Below are positions 43,430-51,240 of a stretch of DNA of 64,000 nucleotides, piece by piece. The first letter of the stretch is position 1. Every line of letters begins with the position of its first letter. This DNA is from Sulfitobacter geojensis (GTDB lineage: Bacteria; Pseudomonadota; Alphaproteobacteria; Rhodobacterales; Rhodobacteraceae), in NCBI RefSeq assembly GCF_000622325.1, contig NZ_JASE01000005.1, positions 248,001 through 312,000 of the forward strand, in the 5' to 3' direction. A model generated the notes under the pieces. That model was not told the origin of the DNA and searched no databases. It saw only the letters and a list, made by a program, of their open reading frames with translations. Made by a program: the position numbers and the translations under genes.

Positions 43430-44478
43430 ATCGCGCTTTCGGGCAGCAGGGCATAGGCGCGCTGGATCGGCATCAACACAACCATGCGGCCGGGATCGCG
43501 CAGCTTGCCTGCCTCTTTGCCGGCCCGGTCGCCGGTGCCAAAAAACACATCGGCCCGCTGCGCCCCTTTGATTGCGGACCCTGTGTCCTGTGCCATCATC
43601 AAGCGGCGCAATGGCTTTTTGCCATCTTTCTCAACCCAAACCGGCGATCCGAGTTTCACAAATGACGGATCAACAGCGATGCTGCGCATGGCGGTCACCG
43701 ACCGGTTCATAGCCCCCAATGGCCCCTGATCTGCGGGCACTTTGCTGACCTCGCGAAAAAACACATAGGACGGGTTGTGAAACAGCAAATCGCGCCCTTC
43801 AACCGGATTGCGGCGGACCCAATTCTTGATCACTTCGGCGCTGACCTGATGGGGCTGATAGATCCCTCGCCGCACCAGTTCGACACCAATGGAGCGATAT
43901 TCATGTCCATTTGATCCCCGATATCCCACCCGAATATAGGAACCATCCGGCAATTTGATCCGGCCGGACCCTTGAATTTGCAGGAAAAACAGCTCAACCG
44001 GATCATCAACCCAAGCAATTTCAAGGCCACGCCCCGACAATGCGCCCCCGTCAAGCAATTCGCGACGGCTGAGAGTGCGCAAATGGTCGGGCGGGATTGC
44101 ATAGACCGGATAACGATAGCGTCCCGAACGGAATTTATCGCCCTCAAGTTCGGGTTCGAAATAGCCGGTGAACATCGCGTCCTGCCCGTCATCAATCACC
44201 ACAGGGCGAAAAAACAATTCAAAGAACTGGCGCGGTTCTGGGCCTTGGGCCGCGTATTTGCACAGCGCCCGCCAATCAGGATCTTTCATGTCGCGACAGG
44301 TGTTTAGAAACACCTTAAGAGCCGCAGCATGATCATCCGCGGCCCAGCCGTCCAGCTGATCAAAGCTTAGTACATCATAGCTGACATCAGTAGCATGTGC
44401 CGGAGTCATCATAAGAACTCCGGCCCAAACTGATGCCGCAAATGCACGGCTTATCCGTCTGTAGAAACCAGCTGCCAA
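43426..44478 (-). CDS. mltA: Membrane-bound lytic murein transglycosylase A
   Basis: Cuts peptidoglycan glycan strands between MurNAc and GlcNAc to make anhydro-muropeptides. The 350-residue protein has a signal peptide ending near THA/PAHA (about 29), without an obvious lipobox cysteine, then the MltA barrel (FTGYFEPELEG, YPVYAIP) and the 3D domain with catalytic-type AQDTGSAIKGAQRADVFFG. Its products could feed the amgK-murU salvage genes at 31-33 kb. It overlaps the Tim44-like gene upstream by 28 bp and the Smr gene by 4 bp. Confidence 0.92.
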   Translation of the reverse strand: MAAGFYRRISRAFAASVWAGVLMMTPAHATDVSYDVLSFDQLDGWAADDHAAALKVFLNTCRDMKDPDWRALCKYAAQGPEPRQFFELFFRPVVIDDGQDAMFTGYFEPELEGDKFRSGRYRYPVYAIPPDHLRTLSRRELLDGGALSGRGLEIAWVDDPVELFFLQIQGSGRIKLPDGSYIRVGYRGSNGHEYRSIGVELVRRGIYQPHQVSAEVIKNWVRRNPVEGRDLLFHNPSYVFFREVSKVPADQGPLGAMNRSVTAMRSIAVDPSFVKLGSPVWVEKDGKKPLRRLMMAQDTGSAIKGAQRADVFFGTGDRAGKEAGKLRDPGRMVVLMPIQRAYALLPESAI

Positions 44479-45113
44479 TTTGGATCATCCGACCCCATGA
44501 TACGGGAGAAGACCCAAACATCCTTTTGGCGCTTCACCTCTGTCAAACTGCCCTCAACGATATCGCCACCGGCATCGCGCACTGCCGATGTCAATTCACC
44601 GACGAAACGGATCGTCAATTCGGCCTCGTTGGTGGTGTCGTCAAGTGTCGCGTCCATCAACTCTGTCTCGCGCACACCATTGAACTCTGCTTCGATGGTC
44701 AGCCCCTGATCTTCGCGGGCAGCAACGCCGTCAACAAAGCTTTCGTAGATTTCTTCCGACAGGAACGGCTGGATGTCGGCCAGATCGCCACGTTCGTATC
44801 CCATCACAATCATTTCATAGGCCTGCCGCGCACCGCCTAGAAAATCGTCGACGCCAAAAGACGGCTCAAGCCGCTTCATTTTCGCAAGTGCCTTGGCGGC
44901 ATCGCTGCCTTCAGGCACGTGATCGGTGATGTCCAGATCTGGACCCCCTTCGATCACTTCAAAGGCAGGACTGTTTTTGCGGGACCGCGGTGCCTGATCG
45001 GTCACCGGAGGCTTTTCAAACCCCTCGCGTGTACCCAGCACATTTTTGAGCCGCAGGATCAGGAATACTGCGATACCGGCAAGGACCAGAAGCTGTATCA
45101 AAGGTGAATTCAT
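44451..45113 (-). CDS. Tim44/TimA-like membrane protein
   Basis: A 220-residue protein with an N-terminal membrane segment (SPLIQLLVLAGIAVFLILRL, about 3-22), a charged linker, and a C-terminal Tim44-like domain (FLGGARQAYEMIVMGYERGDL to the end). The alphaproteobacterial homologue of mitochondrial Tim44 has this layout. AAACC...ATG 45113 is chosen because the membrane segment follows directly; the longer frame adds non-conserved residues. It heads the operon with mltA and smr and is divergent from fxsA. Its bacterial role is not established. Confidence 0.85.
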   Translation of the reverse strand: MNSPLIQLLVLAGIAVFLILRLKNVLGTREGFEKPPVTDQAPRSRKNSPAFEVIEGGPDLDITDHVPEGSDAAKALAKMKRLEPSFGVDDFLGGARQAYEMIVMGYERGDLADIQPFLSEEIYESFVDGVAAREDQGLTIEAEFNGVRETELMDATLDDTTNEAELTIRFVGELTSAVRDAGGDIVEGSLTEVKRQKDVWVFSRIMGSDDPNWQLVSTDG

Positions 45114-45217
45114 CGAAACCTCACGGTGTGAAACATGGAAATATGCGCGCTTTGGTCTTATGTAGGTGCTTGGGTAGGGTGAGTCCACTCTGCCCCAAGT
45201 AAAAGGACAAACACCTC

Positions 45218-45709
45218 ATGTGGCTATTGATCGCATTTATCGCTGTTCCGCTCATCGAGATCGGGCTTTTTATTCAAGTCGGGGGTCTGATCGGACTGTT
45301 TCCGACGCTTGCCATTGTGCTGGTAACGGCGGTTTTGGGGACTTGGCTGGTGCGTACACAGGGCGCCATGGCGTTGGGGCAGTTGCGCACATCGTTTTCT
45401 GATCTGCGCGATCCGACCGAACCACTGGTCCACGGCGCGATGATCCTGTTTGCAGGCGCATTATTGCTGACACCGGGGTTTTTTACCGATGCGGTAGGGT
45501 TTGCCTTTCTGGTGCCGTCAATCCGGCAGGCCGCATATAAGGCCCTAAGGGCGCGGGTGAATGTGCAGTCTTTCGGAACGCCGGGGCAGGGAAGAAGCCA
45601 GGGGCCTTCGCACACCAACCGCCAAAGCGACGTGATTGACGCCGATTACCACGAAATCGTCGAGGGCGCACCGAGTGACAGCGGCCCGTCAGGTTGGACA
45701 AAACACTGA
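45218..45709 (+). CDS. fxsA: FxsA family membrane protein
   Basis: A 163-residue cytoplasmic-membrane protein of the FxsA family. It starts WLLIAFIAVPLIEIGLFIQVGG, has membrane segments at about 1-25, 25-47 and 72-98 (LLTPGFFTDAVGF is the family motif), and a hydrophilic C-terminal tail. In E. coli, FxsA overproduction relieves F-plasmid exclusion of phage T7; its normal role is unknown. AAAAGGAC precedes ATG 45218. Next gene is secB after 75 bp. Confidence 0.88.
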   Translation: MWLLIAFIAVPLIEIGLFIQVGGLIGLFPTLAIVLVTAVLGTWLVRTQGAMALGQLRTSFSDLRDPTEPLVHGAMILFAGALLLTPGFFTDAVGFAFLVPSIRQAAYKALRARVNVQSFGTPGQGRSQGPSHTNRQSDVIDADYHEIVEGAPSDSGPSGWTKH

Positions 45710-45784
45710 AGCGGGACAAACCATTGAGGGCTGCCGCGCCTTCTGCTAAGCCCGCGTCAAATATTTTTACAAAAGGAAAGCCTC

Positions 45785-46264
45785 ATGGCCGAAGAAGAAG
45801 CAGCACCAGCGCAGATGCGCGTTTTGGGCCAGTACATCCGCGATATGTCGTTTGAAAACATCATGGCGCAGAAAGGTGGCGGTGCCGATGTGCAGCCCGA
45901 CGTTCAGGTCGAGGTCAAGCTGGATGCGAAAAAGCGCACCGTAGAAAACCAGTACGAAAGTGCCATCAAGCTGAATGTAACGTCCAAGGACACGGCTGGC
46001 GACACAACGCTGTTCCTGCTGGAAGTTGATTACGTCGGTATTTTCCACATCGAAAACATTCCAGACGACCAAATCCACCCGTTTCTGTTGATCGAATGCC
46101 CGCGGATGATTTTCCCGTTCCTGCGCCGGATCGTCAGTGATGTGACCCGTGACGGTGGTTTCCCGCCTCTCAACCTTGAAAACATTGATTTCGTTTCGCT
46201 GTACCGCAACGAAATCGCGCGCCGTCAGGCCGCCGAAGGCACACCACCCCCCGCCGACGCCTAA
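45785..46264 (+). CDS. secB: Protein-export chaperone SecB
   Basis: A tetrameric cytoplasmic chaperone that holds precursors unfolded and hands them to SecA. The 159-residue product has the SecB core: RVLGQYIRDMSFENIMA, the LDAKKR strand, LLEVDYVGIFHIENIP, HPFLLIECPRMIFPFLRRIV and PPLNLENIDFVSLY. AAAAGGAAAG precedes ATG 45785. It overlaps the converging dnaQ end by 4 bp. Confidence 0.96.
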   Translation: MAEEEAAPAQMRVLGQYIRDMSFENIMAQKGGGADVQPDVQVEVKLDAKKRTVENQYESAIKLNVTSKDTAGDTTLFLLEVDYVGIFHIENIPDDQIHPFLLIECPRMIFPFLRRIVSDVTRDGGFPPLNLENIDFVSLYRNEIARRQAAEGTPPPADA

Positions 46265-46947
46265 ATCTTAGACCACATCGCATCGCCGCCCAACTTGCTG
46301 ACAAACTCGGCATGGGCGGCGTTTTCTTTTTCAGTAAGCCGCGAGGGCAGGGGCGTTGGCCGTGGTTTTGGTGTCCATTGTGGCGCGACATTTCCGGTAC
46401 CGGTTTCCGGCTGCGATGACAGGGCAAAATCGGGTTGCCGGCCACCGATCAGTTCAAGATAGACTTCGGCCAGAATTTCACTGTCCAGCAAAGCGCCGTG
46501 CAATGTACGGGACGTATTGTCGATGTTGAACCGGCGGCAAAGGGCATCCAGAGAGGCAGGCGATCCGGGAAACCGTTTGCGCGCAATGGCCAATGTATCA
46601 AGCGCCTGTTCCCACGGGATTTGTGGAAGGCCCATCCATTTCAGTTCTGCGTTCAGGAATTTGATATCGAACGCGGCGTTATGAATGATCAGTTTTGACG
46701 TGCCGATAAAATCAAGAAAAGCCTGACCAATCTGGGCGAACTTTGGCTTGTCGCGCAGAAAATCATCCCCCAACCCGTGCACTTCGAAAGCTTCCTGCGG
46801 CATGCCGCGTTCCGGGTTGATATATTGGTGATAGGTTTCGCCGGTCGCCACATGGCCGATCAGTTCAACCGCACCAATTTCAACAATGCGATCACCGGAT
46901 TCGGGGTCAAATCCTGTGGTTTCTGTGTCGAGTACGATCTCACGCAT
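46261..46947 (-). CDS. dnaQ: DNA polymerase III epsilon subunit (3'-5' exonuclease)
   Basis: The proofreading subunit of the replicative polymerase. The 228-residue protein has Exo I LDTETTGFDP (D7, E9), Exo II in IIHNAAFDIKFLNAEL, and Exo III in LHGALLDSEILAEVYLEL (HxxxxxD). A C-terminal tail (about 180-228) would bind the alpha subunit. ATG 46947 is fixed by Exo I. It is the last gene of the leftward maf-aroE-coaE-dnaQ operon that reads away from the origin, with 8-bp overlap with coaE. Confidence 0.95.
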   Translation of the reverse strand: MREIVLDTETTGFDPESGDRIVEIGAVELIGHVATGETYHQYINPERGMPQEAFEVHGLGDDFLRDKPKFAQIGQAFLDFIGTSKLIIHNAAFDIKFLNAELKWMGLPQIPWEQALDTLAIARKRFPGSPASLDALCRRFNIDNTSRTLHGALLDSEILAEVYLELIGGRQPDFALSSQPETGTGNVAPQWTPKPRPTPLPSRLTEKENAAHAEFVSKLGGDAMWSKI

Positions 46948-47530
46948 GGCGTAGCTTTTCCCTGATGTCTTTGACCACCTCTTGCACCTGACGGCGGGCG
47001 TTTTCAATCGTATCTGTCTTGATCACATAGTCGGCGCGTGCTGCTTTTTCGTCAGCGGGCAGCTGTTTGGTGCGGATCACCTCGAATTGTTCGGGCGTCA
47101 TTGTACCGCGCGCCATCACCCGTTGTTTTTGCGTTTCGGGATCGATGATCACACAGGCAACGGCGTCAACTTTACCTTCACCGCCGGTTTCGTAGATTAA
47201 CGGGATATCCAGAACGATAATGTCTTCTTTCGCCTGCGCGATAAAGCTGGCGCGATCCTTCCCCACAAGAGGATGCACAATTCCCTCGATCTGTTTCAAC
47301 GCTGTCGGGTCGTCCAGAATAATCTGTTTCAAACGTTCCCGCGACACTGCGTTTTCTTCGATGGCCGTAGGAAAGCTTGCGCCTATCAAAGGAACCGCAG
47401 CACCGCCTGCACCATACAAGCGGTGTACGGCAGCATCCGCATCCCAAAGCGCACAGCCTTCGTCGACGAAAAGTTTCGCAGTGGTCGATTTGCCCATGCC
47501 AATTGAACCTGTCAGCCCCAATAAGAACAT
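46940..47530 (-). CDS. coaE: Dephospho-CoA kinase
   Basis: Catalyses the last step of CoA synthesis, phosphorylating the 3'-hydroxyl of dephospho-CoA. The 196-residue enzyme has the P-loop GSIGMGKST (8-16), DADAAVHRLY, and VLDIPLIYETGGE with the following QKQRVMARG. Its ATG shares a base with the aroE stop (TGATG), and its end overlaps dnaQ, so it is strongly coupled within the maf operon. Confidence 0.95.
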   Translation of the reverse strand: MFLLGLTGSIGMGKSTTAKLFVDEGCALWDADAAVHRLYGAGGAAVPLIGASFPTAIEENAVSRERLKQIILDDPTALKQIEGIVHPLVGKDRASFIAQAKEDIIVLDIPLIYETGGEGKVDAVACVIIDPETQKQRVMARGTMTPEQFEVIRTKQLPADEKAARADYVIKTDTIENARRQVQEVVKDIREKLRHA

Positions 47531-48363
47531 CAGCGCAGCGCCGCCGCACGGGTTGCGCGGTCCACTTCCGGGCGTGTGCCAAACCAACGCTCAAAGGCCG
47601 GCACCGCCTGATGCAGCAACATGCCCAAGCCGTCCACCGTGACGCACCCCACCTGATCGGCTGTTTCAAGTAAGTTCGTTTTAAGGGGCGCATAGACCAG
47701 ATCGGTCACAACCGTCGCCGCGTTCAACCCGTCGAGCGGCACGCGCATCTCGCCTTTGCCGATCATCCCCAGCGACGTTGTATTCACGACCAAAGCTGCG
47801 TGTTCCATCATATTACCAGCCTGCACCCAATCGAAAATCCGCAACCGGTTACCGAAATCCGCCTTCAGCTTTTCCGCCCGTACCCGCGTGCGGTTGGACA
47901 AAAGGATCTCGGGAACGCCAGCATCCAGAAGCGAGGCGATCACAGCACGCGCGGCGCCACCGGCACCGAGCACGGCGGCAGGACCGGATTTCGGCGACCA
48001 GTTAGGCGCGCCAATCTTAAGGTTTTCAAGGAAGCCGTAGCCATCGGTGTTATCCGCGTGAATCTTGCCATCTTTGCGGAAAATCAACGTATTTGCCGCA
48101 CCGATCAGGATTGCCCGGTCCGTTACCAGATCCGCAATCGACATGATCTTTTCCTTATGTGGCAACGTGACGTTGGCACCGACAAAGCCCATTTTTGGCA
48201 GGGCACGCACAACTTCTTCAAGGTTGTCCGTGCTGACGTCCATCGGGATATAGTGACCGGCAATGCCATAGGTCTTGAGCCAGTGCCGATGTACCTGCGG
48301 GGATTTGGATTGGGCAATGGGTGATCCAATGACCCCGGCCAAGGGAATGTTGGGCATATTCAT
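47530..48363 (-). CDS. aroE: Shikimate dehydrogenase
   Basis: Reduces 3-dehydroshikimate with NADPH in the aromatic amino acid pathway. The 277-residue enzyme has the substrate site GSPIAQSKSPQVHRHW, catalytic lysine in ANVTLPHKE (K70), the paired aspartate in HADNTDGYGF, and the NADP fold VLGAGGAARAV. The end carries VDGLGMLLHQAVPAFE, the usual family motif. The start is at 48363 or two codons on. Overlaps maf by 4 bp. Confidence 0.95.
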   Translation of the reverse strand: MNMPNIPLAGVIGSPIAQSKSPQVHRHWLKTYGIAGHYIPMDVSTDNLEEVVRALPKMGFVGANVTLPHKEKIMSIADLVTDRAILIGAANTLIFRKDGKIHADNTDGYGFLENLKIGAPNWSPKSGPAAVLGAGGAARAVIASLLDAGVPEILLSNRTRVRAEKLKADFGNRLRIFDWVQAGNMMEHAALVVNTTSLGMIGKGEMRVPLDGLNAATVVTDLVYAPLKTNLLETADQVGCVTVDGLGMLLHQAVPAFERWFGTRPEVDRATRAAALR

Positions 48364-48959
48364 GTGGCGAGGTCCCCGCGTAGTGTCAGATAGTTGAGCA
48401 GTTCAAGAAGTGGCATACCAAGAACGTTAAAGTAATCCCCTTCGACGTTTGAAAACAGGCGTACGCCTTCTTCCTCCAGTTTGTAGCACCCGACGGCATG
48501 GCGAATGCTGTCCCAATTTCGGGCAATATAATCAGTAAGATAGGCGTCAGATGCATCGCGCATACGCAGACGGACCTGACCAACATGGCGCCATATCGGT
48601 TGACCGTCCTCATAGATGACCGCGGCACTAAGCAAACTATGGCGATCGCCGCGCAAGGATTGCAATTGCGCCAATGCCTCTTCAGGACTGTTTGCTTTCG
48701 ACAAAAGCGCGCCCTTGTGATCAAGCACCTGATCGCAGCCTAAGACCAGGGCGCCGGGGTTCTTTTCGCTGATCTTGCGCGCTTTCATTTCAGCAAGCGT
48801 ATCGGCAATATCCCTTGGCGGCGCATTTTCAGCCAACAGGGTTTGTTTTATCGTCTCTTCATCAATCCGCGGTACCTGAACACTGTGCGCTACGCAGGCT
48901 TGCGACAATAGTTCTGTCCTGATGGCAGAACCTGATGCGAGGATAAGAGGCTGCGGCAT
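48360..48959 (-). CDS. maf: Maf family nucleotide pyrophosphatase
   Basis: A 199-residue Maf protein, a nucleoside triphosphate pyrophosphatase that removes non-canonical or pyrimidine nucleotides. It starts LILASGSAIRTELL, where many Maf proteins have LASxSPRR, so the second arginine of the phosphate site is altered. The catalytic aspartate block reads LVLGCDQVLD and the end YFNVLGMPLLELL is typical. It is first in the leftward operon and its start codon touches a perfect DnaA box, so its promoter lies inside the origin region. Confidence 0.9.
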   Translation of the reverse strand: MPQPLILASGSAIRTELLSQACVAHSVQVPRIDEETIKQTLLAENAPPRDIADTLAEMKARKISEKNPGALVLGCDQVLDHKGALLSKANSPEEALAQLQSLRGDRHSLLSAAVIYEDGQPIWRHVGQVRLRMRDASDAYLTDYIARNWDSIRHAVGCYKLEEEGVRLFSNVEGDYFNVLGMPLLELLNYLTLRGDLAT

Positions 48960-48967
48960 GTGGATAA
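48959..48967 (-). promoter_or_regulatory. Perfect DnaA box (TTATCCACA)
   Basis: TGTGGATAA on the plus strand is an exact 9-mer DnaA box in minus orientation. It begins on the first base of the maf start codon, so DnaA binding could also affect maf. Confidence 0.8.
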
Positions 48968-48981
48968 CCTTGTGGACGATG

Positions 48982-48996
48982 TTAAGAGCTTCTTAA
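48982..48996. promoter_or_regulatory. Perfect CtrA box TTAA-N7-TTAA in the origin
   Basis: TTAAGAGCTTCTTAA matches the CtrA consensus exactly and is itself a dyad (TTAAGA/TCTTAA, centre GCT). It lies 14 bp from the perfect DnaA box, an arrangement like the CtrA and DnaA sites that compete at the Caulobacter origin. Confidence 0.6.
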
Positions 48997-49215
48997 GGAG
49001 TTTTAGTGCAGAATTTACGAAGACGAAACAAGTCCGCGGGTTTCGGCGATTTGTCCGTGCCGCCGCCTGTTTCGTACACCTGAGGAAAAGAACAACCTTC
49101 ACACGTGGAGGAATCGGTTTCACGCTCGGTTATCCTGATTTTACACACAAATTTTTTCCAGAAATACCTGACTAAACATCAGATATATAATGATATTTTA
49201 CATATTTACACGAGT

Positions 49216-49224
49216 TTACCCACA
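49216..49224 (+). promoter_or_regulatory. DnaA box, one mismatch (TTACCCACA)
   Basis: One change from TTATCCACA, next to the AT-rich stretch and just before the 49228-49244 hairpin. Confidence 0.6.
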
Positions 49225-49227
49225 GGG

Positions 49228-49244
49228 CTTGGATGAAATCCAAG
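49228..49244. repeat. Perfect inverted repeat in the origin
   Basis: CTTGGAT and ATCCAAG flank a GAA loop, between two near-perfect DnaA boxes. There is no T-tract, so it is not a terminator; it may be a protein site or a cruciform element. Confidence 0.5.
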
Positions 49245-49272
49245 TAACAAGATAAACCTTGGGACAAATCAT

Positions 49273-49281
49273 TAATCCACA
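49273..49281 (+). promoter_or_regulatory. DnaA box, one mismatch (TAATCCACA)
   Basis: One change from TTATCCACA, on the hemJ side of the gap. Confidence 0.55.
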
Positions 49282-49361
49282 GAAAATCGCTTCCCTACTT
49301 ACATCATCATCTTTCTTATCTTCTTTATTATTATAAGAAGGATCAGAGAACGGAGTAAGAT

Positions 49362-49811
49362 ATGTCAGACATCCTTGCGCTTGCTTACCCATGGGTCAAA
49401 GCCCTGCATATCATATCGGTGATTTCGTGGATGGCCGCGCTGTTCTACCTGCCGCGTCTGTTTGTGCATCACACGGAACAAGGCGGGTTAACCGGCCCGA
49501 CCCATGATATTTTTGCGATGATGGAATTCAAACTGGCACGTGTCATCATGCGGCCAGCAATGCATGCGACGTGGATCTTTGGTTTACTTCTGGTCTTTAC
49601 ACCGGGCATTGTTGACTGGTCAGCGGTCTGGCCCTGGACGAAAGCCGCAAGCGTCATTGCGATGACAGGGTTTCATACATGGCTGATCATCCGCATGAAG
49701 GCATTTCAACGCGGGGAGAACACAGTGACCGGGCGTCATTACCGGATGATGAACGAAGTGCCGACAGTTTTGATGATCATCATCGTCTTCTCGGTTGTGG
49801 TAAAATTCTGA
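49362..49811 (+). CDS. hemJ: Protoporphyrinogen oxidase HemJ
   Basis: Oxidises protoporphyrinogen IX to protoporphyrin IX in the cytoplasmic membrane, the form used where the oxygen-dependent enzymes are absent. The 149-residue protein has four membrane segments and the HemJ marks: the heme-ligand histidine in WVKALHIISVISWMA, FYLPRLFVHH, and the later RPAMHATWIFG and GFHTWLIIRMKAF. GGAG lies 8 nt before ATG 49362. It is the first gene to the right of the origin. Confidence 0.92.
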   Translation: MSDILALAYPWVKALHIISVISWMAALFYLPRLFVHHTEQGGLTGPTHDIFAMMEFKLARVIMRPAMHATWIFGLLLVFTPGIVDWSAVWPWTKAASVIAMTGFHTWLIIRMKAFQRGENTVTGRHYRMMNEVPTVLMIIIVFSVVVKF

Positions 49812-49937
49812 TTGATTGACTCGCAACGGTCTGCCGCTTATATCCTGCGGACCACCCCGTTCGGGGACCGGTCTTAGCTGCTATATTCCACATTACGACC
49901 AGCCGACGGTTTTCGCGTGGCTGAACAGGATTTCTTC

Positions 49938-51209
49938 ATGACAACCGATACGCTGAACCTCGCTGATCTTAAGGCGCAAACTCCCAAGAACCTGCTGGCA
50001 ATGGCCGAGGAACTGGAGATCGAAAACGCTTCCACGATGCGCAAAGGCGAGATGATGTTCCAGATCCTGCGCGAGCGGGCGGATGAAGGTTGGGAAATCT
50101 CCGGCGACGGTGTTCTTGAAGTCTTGCAGGACGGTTTCGGTTTTCTGCGTTCGCCCGAAGCGAACTATCTGCCGGGCCCTGATGACATCTATGTTTCCCC
50201 TGACATGATCCGGCAGCATTCCTTGCGCACTGGTGATACCATTGAGGGGCTGATCAAGGCCCCTGACGATACCGAACGCTACTTTGCCCTGACAGAGGTC
50301 ACCAAGATCAACTTTGAGGAGCCTGAGAAGGCGCGTCACAAGGTTGCCTTTGAAAACCTGACACCGCTGTATCCTGACGAGCGGTTGACGATGGAAGTCG
50401 AGGACCCGACGATCAAAGACCGGTCTTCGCGGATCATTGATCTGGTGTCGCCCATCGGTAAGGGACAGCGCTGTTTGATCGTTGCCCCGCCACGCACTGG
50501 TAAAACCGTTCTGCTGCAGAATATTGCGAACTCGATCGAAAAGAATCATCCAGAATGCTATCTGATCGTCCTTTTGATCGATGAACGTCCCGAGGAAGTC
50601 ACCGACATGCAGCGTTCGGTTAAGGGCGAGGTTGTTTCGTCGACCTTTGACGAACCGGCGACCCGCCACGTGGCAGTGTCTGAAATGGTTATCGAAAAAG
50701 CCAAACGTCTCGTTGAACATAAACGTGACGTCGTGATCCTGCTCGATTCCATTACGCGTCTGGGTCGGGCGTTTAACACTGTCGTTCCGTCATCCGGCAA
50801 GGTTCTGACCGGCGGTGTGGACGCAAACGCGCTGCAACGCCCCAAACGTTTCTTCGGCGCTGCGCGTAACATCGAAGAGGGCGGTTCATTGACGATCATT
50901 GCGACAGCGCTGATCGATACGGGATCGCGGATGGACGAGGTGATCTTTGAGGAATTCAAAGGCACGGGTAACTCTGAAATTGTGCTGGATCGCAAGATTG
51001 CAGACAAGCGCGTCTTCCCGGCGATGGATATCCTGAAATCCGGTACCCGTAAGGAAGATCTGTTGGTGGATAAGGTTGATCTGCAAAAGACATTTGTTCT
51101 GCGCCGGATTCTCAACCCGATGGGTACCACCGACGCGATTGAATTCCTGATCGGTAAGCTGAAGCAGACCAAGACGAATTCCGACTTCTTTGACTCGATG
51201 AACACCTAA
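49938..51209 (+). CDS. rho: Transcription termination factor Rho
   Basis: Hexameric RNA helicase that ends transcription at Rho-dependent sites. The 423-residue protein has the N-terminal Rho domain ([20 protein letters not shown]), the RNA-binding cold-shock fold ([14 protein letters not shown]), Walker [24 protein letters not shown] and the Q/R-loop regions. ATG 49938 follows AGGA and matches the conserved start; the GTG at 49917 is less likely. The gap of 126 bp to hemJ may hold its leader, since Rho usually controls its own synthesis. Confidence 0.96.
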   Translation: MTTDTLNLADLKAQTPKNLLAMAEELEIENASTMRKGEMMFQILRERADEGWEISGDGVLEVLQDGFGFLRSPEANYLPGPDDIYVSPDMIRQHSLRTGDTIEGLIKAPDDTERYFALTEVTKINFEEPEKARHKVAFENLTPLYPDERLTMEVEDPTIKDRSSRIIDLVSPIGKGQRCLIVAPPRTGKTVLLQNIANSIEKNHPECYLIVLLIDERPEEVTDMQRSVKGEVVSSTFDEPATRHVAVSEMVIEKAKRLVEHKRDVVILLDSITRLGRAFNTVVPSSGKVLTGGVDANALQRPKRFFGAARNIEEGGSLTIIATALIDTGSRMDEVIFEEFKGTGNSEIVLDRKIADKRVFPAMDILKSGTRKEDLLVDKVDLQKTFVLRRILNPMGTTDAIEFLIGKLKQTKTNSDFFDSMNT

Positions 51210-51226
51210 TTGTTATTTAATAACAA
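51210..51226. repeat. AT-only near-perfect palindrome between rho and mnmE
   Basis: TTGTTATT and AATAACAA arms meet around a single T, directly after the rho stop and 14 bp before the mnmE start. As RNA it could form only a weak stem; it may act as a DNA site or a weak rho terminator. Confidence 0.45.
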
Positions 51227-51240
51227 AAGGTTATGTAAAA

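Larger units (their letters stand above)
48959..49361. other. Putative chromosomal replication origin (oriC)
   Basis: This 402-bp gap is the only long non-coding stretch in the window and is visibly AT-rich. It holds a perfect DnaA box at the maf start, two one-mismatch boxes (49216-49224, 49273-49281) and several two-mismatch ones (48971, 49130, 49141, 49154), an AT-rich part (49138-49212) as unwinding-element candidate, a perfect CtrA box (48982-48996), a GANTC site (49111-49115) and a perfect hairpin (49228-49244). Genes point away from it on both sides, and parAB with two parS sites lie within 8 kb. In alphaproteobacteria oriC is typically beside heme genes, as here. The promoters of maf and hemJ must also lie here. 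Confidence 0.75.

Noticed and set aside
49893..50720. 275-codon frame antisense to rho
   Set aside because: Shadow of a highly conserved gene; His/Arg/Gln-rich without recognisable domains.
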